From contig JAUXGP010000068.1 in the NCBI GenBank assembly GCA_030621995.1, forward strand, positions 1 through 8,120: a stretch of 8,120 nucleotides of DNA, given 5' to 3'. Below the pieces are notes generated by a model. That model made no database searches, had not been told where the DNA came from, and saw only the letters and a program-made list of their open reading frames with translations. The stretch is from Psychrilyobacter sp. (lineage in GTDB: Bacteria; Fusobacteriota; Fusobacteriia; Fusobacteriales; Fusobacteriaceae). Both the position numbers and the translations under genes were made by a program. Shown piece after piece: positions 5,010 through 8,120 of this stretch. The first letter of the stretch is position 1. Each line of letters starts with the position of its first letter.

Positions 5010-6320
5010 ATGAAAAAATTAAAAATTGCTGTTATTGGAGGGGGATCGAGTTATACTCCAGAATTAATAGAAGGATTTATCAAGAGGTGGAAGGAACTTC
5101 CCATAAGTGAAATTCATTTGGTGGATATAGAGGAAGGCAGGGATAAATTAGAGATCATCGGGAAGCTGGCTGAAAGGATGATGGAGAAAGCTGGGATAAA
5201 CTGCAATATAAATTATAATTTAGACAGAAGGGAAGCTTTGACAGGAGCGGACTTTGTAATAACCCAGCTCAGGGTGGGGAGGCTGGAAGCCAGGATAAAA
5301 GATGAAAGGATTCCTCTTTCCTACGGTCTTATCGGGCAGGAGACAAATGGTGCAGGGGGGCTTTTTAAAGCCTTCAGAACTATCCCAGTAATTTTTGATA
5401 TAATCAAAGATATAGAGAAATATTGTCCCGATGCATGGCTGGTAAACTTTACAAATCCTGCCGGGATAATAACCGAAGCGGTATTCAGACATACTGATTT
5501 CAGAAAATTTGTGGGACTCTGCAATGTTCCCATTGGAATGCACAGGGGACTGGCAGATATTTTGAAGGTGGATTCAGAAAGTCTTGAGATCGATTTTGCC
5601 GGTCTGAATCATATGGTCTTTGGATTGAATTTCTATCTGGATGGAGAGAAAATAAATAAAAGAGCCATTGAGGCTCTTGCAGGGCCTGATTCCCATATCT
5701 CCATGCAGAATATAATGGCAGAACCCTGGGATCCTGTATTTACAAAGGCTATGGATGTTATGGTGTGCCCTTACCTCAGATATTACTATAAAAGCAAGGA
5801 TATGCTGGAAAAAGATTTGGTTAAACTAGCCGAGGGAAATGTCAGGGCAGAAGAGGTGAAGAGGCTGGAAGAATCTCTGTTCAAACTGTATAAAGATCCT
5901 GACTTGGATGAAAAACCTGTTGAACTGGAGCAGAGGGGAGGAGCTTATTACAGTGATGCAGCCTGCGAACTTATAAATTCCATCTATAATGACAAAAAAA
6001 CTATAATGACCGTCAATACGCAAAATAGAGGAGCAATTGCAAATATTCCCTATGATTCAGCTGTGGAGATAAGCTCGCTGGTCACAAGAAGTGGGGTGAA
6101 ACCTATTTCTATGGGGAACTTACCTGTTCAAGCCAATGGAATAGTGCAGGAGTTGAAATCTTTTGAGATAATGGCAACCGATGCTGCAGTATCTGGAGAT
6201 TATGGAAAAGCTATGCTGGCCATGGTGATGAATCCATTGGTGACTTCCGATGACTTGGCTAAAAAATTACTGGATGAGATGCTAGAAGCACACAAGGAAT
6301 ATCTGCCTCAATTTAATTAG
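5010..6320 (+). CDS. licH: 6-phospho-beta-glucosidase, glycoside hydrolase family 4
   Basis: This 436-residue cytoplasmic enzyme cleaves 6-phosphorylated beta-glucosides such as cellobiose-6-phosphate, delivered by PTS transporters, to glucose and glucose-6-phosphate. GH4 enzymes use NAD+ and a divalent metal in a redox-assisted mechanism. The N-terminal Rossmann site is IGGGSSYTPEL (9-19), with an acidic strand end at Asp39. GQETNGAGG (109-117) and FTNPAG (147-152) are family signatures. The metal ligands are Cys171 in LCNVPIG and His201 in GLNHM. The C-terminal half keeps GGAYYSDAA and ends in a sequence very like Bacillus LicH (LDEMLEAHKEYLPQF). Length is normal. The start has GGAGGAGG (4997-5004) 5 nt upstream. 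It is divergent from a GntR regulator, which likely controls it, and no PTS gene lies beside it. Substrate range (cellobiose, lichenan or aryl glucosides) cannot be read from the sequence. Confidence 0.95.
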   Translation: MKKLKIAVIGGGSSYTPELIEGFIKRWKELPISEIHLVDIEEGRDKLEIIGKLAERMMEKAGINCNINYNLDRREALTGADFVITQLRVGRLEARIKDERIPLSYGLIGQETNGAGGLFKAFRTIPVIFDIIKDIEKYCPDAWLVNFTNPAGIITEAVFRHTDFRKFVGLCNVPIGMHRGLADILKVDSESLEIDFAGLNHMVFGLNFYLDGEKINKRAIEALAGPDSHISMQNIMAEPWDPVFTKAMDVMVCPYLRYYYKSKDMLEKDLVKLAEGNVRAEEVKRLEESLFKLYKDPDLDEKPVELEQRGGAYYSDAACELINSIYNDKKTIMTVNTQNRGAIANIPYDSAVEISSLVTRSGVKPISMGNLPVQANGIVQELKSFEIMATDAAVSGDYGKAMLAMVMNPLVTSDDLAKKLLDEMLEAHKEYLPQFN

Positions 6321-6342
6321 GTGAAATCTTGCTCCATCTCTT

Positions 6343-6385
6343 CAGGATGTTATTATATAAATTTACAACCTGACCTTTGTTTTTC
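6343..6385 (+). terminator. Weak candidate terminator after licH
   Basis: CAGGATGT (6343-6350) and ACAACCTG (6365-6372) pair except for one A-A mismatch, with a 14-nt loop. The T-rich segment CTTTGTTTTTCTT follows. This is the only hairpin with a T tract between licH and the next gene, and it is weak; some read-through is plausible. Confidence 0.3.
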
Positions 6386-6414
6386 TTGTAAAATTCATAA
6401 AATTATAGTAAAAT
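6386..6414 (+). promoter_or_regulatory. Promoter of the glyoxalase-family gene
   Basis: TTGTAA (6386-6391) and TAAAAT (6409-6414) are spaced by 17 nt, predicting a start near 6421, about 30 nt ahead of ATG 6451. TTGTAAA also forms a 7-bp inverted repeat with TTTACAA (6362-6368), which might be an operator or chance in AT-rich DNA. Confidence 0.5.
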
Positions 6415-6450
6415 TTTTGAATAAAAGCAATTAATTTTAGGGGGAAACAA

Positions 6451-6831
6451 ATGAAATATAAATTAGAACATGCATGTATCAGAGTGATGGATTTGGAAAA
6501 ATCTGTAGAATTTTATAAGCAAGCATTATCTTTGGAAGAGATAAAGAGGTACGATTACTCTGAATATGAATTTACTTTGGTATATCTAAGTGATGAAAAT
6601 AGGAATTTTGAAATAGAGTTAACATATAATTATAATCCTGAAAAACCTTATGAAATAGGAAACGGATTCAGTCATTTTGCACTGGCTGTAAGTGACTTGG
6701 AGAAATCCCATGAATTTCATAAAAATATGGGATTAGAAGTAACAGACCTTAAAGGTTTGGCAAAGCAAAAACCTAGCTATTATTTTATTACTGATCCAGA
6801 TGGGTATAAGGTAGAGATTATCAGAGGGTAG
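6451..6831 (+). CDS. gloA: VOC-family metalloenzyme, probable lactoylglutathione lyase (glyoxalase I)
   Basis: This 126-residue cytoplasmic protein has two beta-alpha-beta-beta-beta modules of the vicinal oxygen chelate fold. Module one covers about 3-60 and module two about 72-125. The four metal ligands of bacterial glyoxalase I are at expected positions: His7, Glu56 (in IELTYN), His75 (in GFSHFALAV) and Glu122 (in GYKVEII). They nearly coincide with His5, Glu56, His74 and Glu122 of the E. coli enzyme. DLEKSVEFYKQAL (14-26) and FITDPDGYKVEII (112-124) are classic family segments. The likely role is detoxification of methylglyoxal via a thiol hemiadduct. Which thiol this organism uses is not visible, and related VOC enzymes share the pattern. 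The start has a GGGGG ribosome site (6440-6444) 6 nt upstream. It has its own promoter and a strong terminator. Confidence 0.9.
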   Translation: MKYKLEHACIRVMDLEKSVEFYKQALSLEEIKRYDYSEYEFTLVYLSDENRNFEIELTYNYNPEKPYEIGNGFSHFALAVSDLEKSHEFHKNMGLEVTDLKGLAKQKPSYYFITDPDGYKVEIIRG

Positions 6832-6842
6832 AAGATATAAAT

Positions 6843-6890
6843 AAAAACCTGTAAACAGACACTAGAAAAGGGTCTATTCACAGGTTTTTT
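6843..6890. terminator. Bidirectional terminator between convergent genes
   Basis: AAAAACCTGT (6843-6852) pairs perfectly with ACAGGTTTTT (6880-6889). Inside, AGAC (6857-6860) pairs with GTCT (6872-6875), separated by a small internal loop. A T run ends the plus-strand reading and the A run gives a T run on the minus strand, so it can end both the glyoxalase gene and the convergent autotransporter gene, whose stop lies 10 bp away. Confidence 0.9.
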
Positions 6891-6899
6891 CTTCTATTT

Positions 6900-7517
6900 T
6901 TACGATCCAAATACTCTAATTTTATATGTTGCTCCTGCTCCTATCATCGTTTCTTGTTTAGTTCCTGTAGACATAGCACCCTTAACGTTCATGCTAAGGT
7001 TATCTGTGGCTCTTAAACCTAATCCAAGCGATACAGCCTGTGCGTTCTGATAGTTACCAATTCCGGCACCTATACCCAATTCACCAACTTCAAGTGCTTG
7101 GAAGTCTACGGTAGACATAGCTGCCGACATAGCGAATCCTTTATTCATTTCACCTTGTAGATTATTAACTTTATTATCTAAATTAGTTATTCTTCCTGAA
7201 TTATTATCTATTGCAGTTTTATTGTCTGCTATATTTTTTTCATTCACTTCAGTCTTATCTTTATTTTCATCTAGCTTACCAGTTGTTTCAGTATAACGTA
7301 AGTTTCCTACATTTTCAAGATTTTTAGACATTCTAAAAGAATCTGTTTTAGCTTTCGATATTCCTTCTTCAAGTTCTTTATTCTTTGAATATTGAGTCGA
7401 GAAATTTTTTCTAATATCTTCGGTATTTTTTTCAACTGCTTTAGTTTCAATTATTGCTGAATATGATACTGTTGATAGAGCTGCTATCACCGCTAATAAT
7501 ATTAATTTTCTTTTCAT
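6900..7517 (-). CDS. Short trimeric autotransporter with YadA-type membrane anchor
   Basis: A 205-residue outer-membrane protein. Residues 1-20 form a Sec signal peptide (MKRK, hydrophobic core, Ser-Tyr-Ser before Ala21). Residues 25-125 are charged and helical. From about 95 the segment has many Asn residues, and Ile110, Leu113, Val117, Leu120 and Met124 follow a heptad spacing, as in a trimeric coiled-coil stalk. Residues 126-203 match the YadA anchor: GFAMSAAMS, then four amphipathic strands (about 146-156, 161-171, 174-184, 189-203) rich in Gly and Ala. Three chains would form one 12-strand barrel. There is no passenger head, so it is much shorter than YadA adhesins. The chain ends in VFGS rather than on an aromatic residue, which is unusual for a signal read by the Bam complex. 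A ribosome site, GGAG (complement of 7528-7531), lies 10 nt before ATG 7517. It could act as an adhesin or envelope tether; function is unproven. Confidence 0.85.
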   Translation of the reverse strand: MKRKLILLAVIAALSTVSYSAIIETKAVEKNTEDIRKNFSTQYSKNKELEEGISKAKTDSFRMSKNLENVGNLRYTETTGKLDENKDKTEVNEKNIADNKTAIDNNSGRITNLDNKVNNLQGEMNKGFAMSAAMSTVDFQALEVGELGIGAGIGNYQNAQAVSLGLGLRATDNLSMNVKGAMSTGTKQETMIGAGATYKIRVFGS

Positions 7518-7575
7518 TTTTTTAACTCTCCTTTTGTATTGATTCCTTTTTTATAATTTTTACAATTCATCAAGT

Positions 7576-7604
7576 ATTATACAGTGTTAATTAATAAAAA
7601 TCAA
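7576..7604 (-). promoter_or_regulatory. Promoter of the YadA-like gene
   Basis: On the minus strand TTGATT (7604-7599) and TATAAT (7581-7576) are spaced by 17 nt. The predicted start near 7569 leaves a leader of about 50 nt. The near-consensus match suggests substantial expression. Confidence 0.75.
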
Positions 7605-7769
7605 TCTTTATCTCTGAAATAAATAATAATTAATATTTTGATTCCTTCACTCCTGATATATATGTTATGCAGTAACTTTCACCCTGCTTTGTTTTGAAAA
7701 ATTACGTACTATTGTATCATTTTTGAAGGAAGATAAAAACATTTTTTTACATAAACTTTACATTATATT
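7605..7769. other. AT-rich spacer without a supported gene
   Basis: Nothing convincing is visible on either strand here. A 25-codon minus-strand frame around 7665-7742 lacks a ribosome site. TTTACA hexamers at 7746-7751 and 7757-7762 could be -35 boxes, but no good -10 is at the right distance. GTTATGCAGTAAC near 7664 is a weak inverted repeat. Confidence 0.5.
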
Positions 7770-7804
7770 GAAAAAATTAGCTATACTTGACAGACCTTAG
7801 CTAA
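7770..7804 (-). terminator. Terminator of the 58-codon minus-strand gene, overlapping its stop codon
   Basis: On the minus strand TTAGCTA (7804-7798) pairs with TAGCTAA (7783-7777), a 7-bp stem with a 14-nt loop, followed directly by six T (7776-7771). The TAA stop of the gene (7799-7797) falls at the end of the left arm. The stem is AT-rich and modest. Confidence 0.5.
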
Positions 7805-7973
7805 AATCCGTTCTTTTTATTTCTTCTTTAAATATAGATTTTACTTTTCTAGTTTCAATGATGTTATTATTTCTATCATAAATTATAAACATTTGATCAT
7901 CTATACCTTTGAAAACTCTGGCATTTTTAATTTTTTTAGTACTTTTTAATGTTATTGGATCAGAATCAATCAT
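7797..7973 (-). CDS. Small hypothetical protein (58 aa)
   Basis: An open frame of 58 codons runs from ATG 7973 to TAA 7797. The AAGGA ribosome site (complement of 7982-7986) lies 8 nt ahead, and an in-frame TGA about 24 nt upstream makes this ATG the natural start. The product is basic and lysine-rich, with no signal peptide or membrane segment. A central beta-like pattern MFIIYDRNNNIIETRKV (28-44) suggests a short hairpin: two strands joined by an Asn-rich turn, followed by a charged helix (SIFKEEIKR). I do not recognise a family. The presence of a ribosome site and a terminator at its end argues for a real gene rather than chance. It is divergent from the gene starting at 8098, whose promoter region lies next to it. 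It might be a fragment of a longer ancestral gene; nothing upstream supports that. Confidence 0.55.
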   Translation of the reverse strand: MIDSDPITLKSTKKIKNARVFKGIDDQMFIIYDRNNNIIETRKVKSIFKEEIKRTDFS

Positions 7974-7982
7974 GAATAGTGT

Positions 7983-8000
7983 CCTTGGAGTATTTCAAGG
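7983..8000 (-). promoter_or_regulatory. Hairpin covering the ribosome site of the 58-codon gene
   Basis: Minus-strand CCTTG (8000-7996) pairs with CAAGG (7987-7983) across an 8-nt loop. The second arm contains the AAGG of the ribosome site. If the transcript starts upstream of 8000, this stem could limit translation. Five base pairs is short, so it may be fortuitous. Confidence 0.25.
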
Positions 8001-8018
8001 GAAAAGTATCAGTAAAGA

Positions 8019-8047
8019 TTTTAAGTAGCAGGAAAAGAAAATATAAT
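8019..8047 (+). promoter_or_regulatory. Possible promoter of the gene starting at 8098
   Basis: A perfect -10 TATAAT lies at 8042-8047. The hexamer 17 nt upstream, TTTTAA (8019-8024), is a poor -35. The predicted start near 8054 is about 44 nt ahead of ATG 8098. Confidence 0.4.
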
Positions 8048-8097
8048 GAGTAGTTATTAAGGTATAAATAAATATTAAATTCAAGGTGGTGTAAATC

Positions 8098-8120
8098 ATG
8101 GAAAAATATGAAAAAGAAGC
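8098..8120 (+). CDS. Start of a gene cut by the window edge
   Basis: ATG 8098 opens a frame reading MEKYEKEA to the end of the window, with AAGGTGGT (8083-8090) 7 nt upstream as ribosome site and TATAAT at 8042-8047. Only eight codons are visible, too few to name a product. The start is hydrophilic, so a cytoplasmic protein is likely. Confidence 0.65.

Noticed and set aside
5220..6023. Minus-strand frames opposite the GH4 gene
   Set aside because: These are shadows of a highly conserved enzyme; none shows a domain or a ribosome site.
6362..6392. TTTACAA/TTGTAAA inverted repeat as a terminator of licH
   Set aside because: It is AT-only apart from one pair, has a 17-nt loop and no T tract after it; it overlaps the -35 of the next gene and could at most be an operator.
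7665..7742. 25-codon minus-strand frame starting at an ATG near 7742
   Set aside because: It has no ribosome site, an A-rich run directly precedes the ATG, and no terminator is linked to it.
1..8120. Mobile element, CRISPR array, tRNA or rRNA
   Set aside because: No transposase or integrase, no regularly spaced repeats, no terminal inverted repeats with target duplications, and no cloverleaf or rRNA-like sequence were seen on either strand.

Overview
The window looks like a chromosomal segment of a low-GC diderm anaerobe, most likely a member of the Fusobacteriota (Ilyobacter/Propionigenium/Cetobacterium-like). The grounds are very AT-rich DNA, strong GGAGG-type ribosome sites and sigma70-type promoters. 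These occur together with outer-membrane features: a YadA-type trimeric autotransporter anchor and a signal-peptide-bearing, probably periplasmic protein. The taxonomic call is inference from gene content; no 16S or marker search was possible.

Layout. 1-102: end of an upstream unit, with a terminator. 183-752: a small secreted protein of unknown function, possibly with a lipid-binding fold. 777-3693: valS (valyl-tRNA synthetase) with its own promoter, a 16-codon valine-containing leader peptide, a strong intrinsic terminator ahead of valS, and a terminator after it. 3797-4090: a 97-residue protein resembling a WYL domain without a DNA-binding part. 4144-4869 (minus) and 5010-6320 (plus): a divergent GntR/HutC-type regulator and a family GH4 6-phospho-beta-glucosidase, sharing a control region with repeated 9-mers. 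6451-6831: a glyoxalase I-type VOC enzyme. 6900-7517 (minus): a very short trimeric autotransporter. 7797-7973 (minus): a 58-codon unknown gene. 8098 onward: the start of a further gene cut by the window edge.

The genes are mostly single-gene transcription units, each with a recognisable promoter and intrinsic terminator, rather than one operon. Three regulatory themes stand out. First, the valS leader has every element of ribosome-mediated transcription attenuation: promoter, Shine-Dalgarno site, leader ORF with three Val codons, and mutually exclusive hairpins. No T-box is visible. Second, the gntR/licH divergent region carries three exact copies of TATACAGGA; two of them lie at or near the predicted start sites of the two promoters, which suggests autoregulated repression responding to a phospho-sugar. 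Third, the small minus-strand gene near the right end has its ribosome site inside a predicted hairpin and its stop codon inside its terminator stem.

Nothing in the window looks like an integrated mobile element, CRISPR array or defence system. The most notable item is the valS leader.
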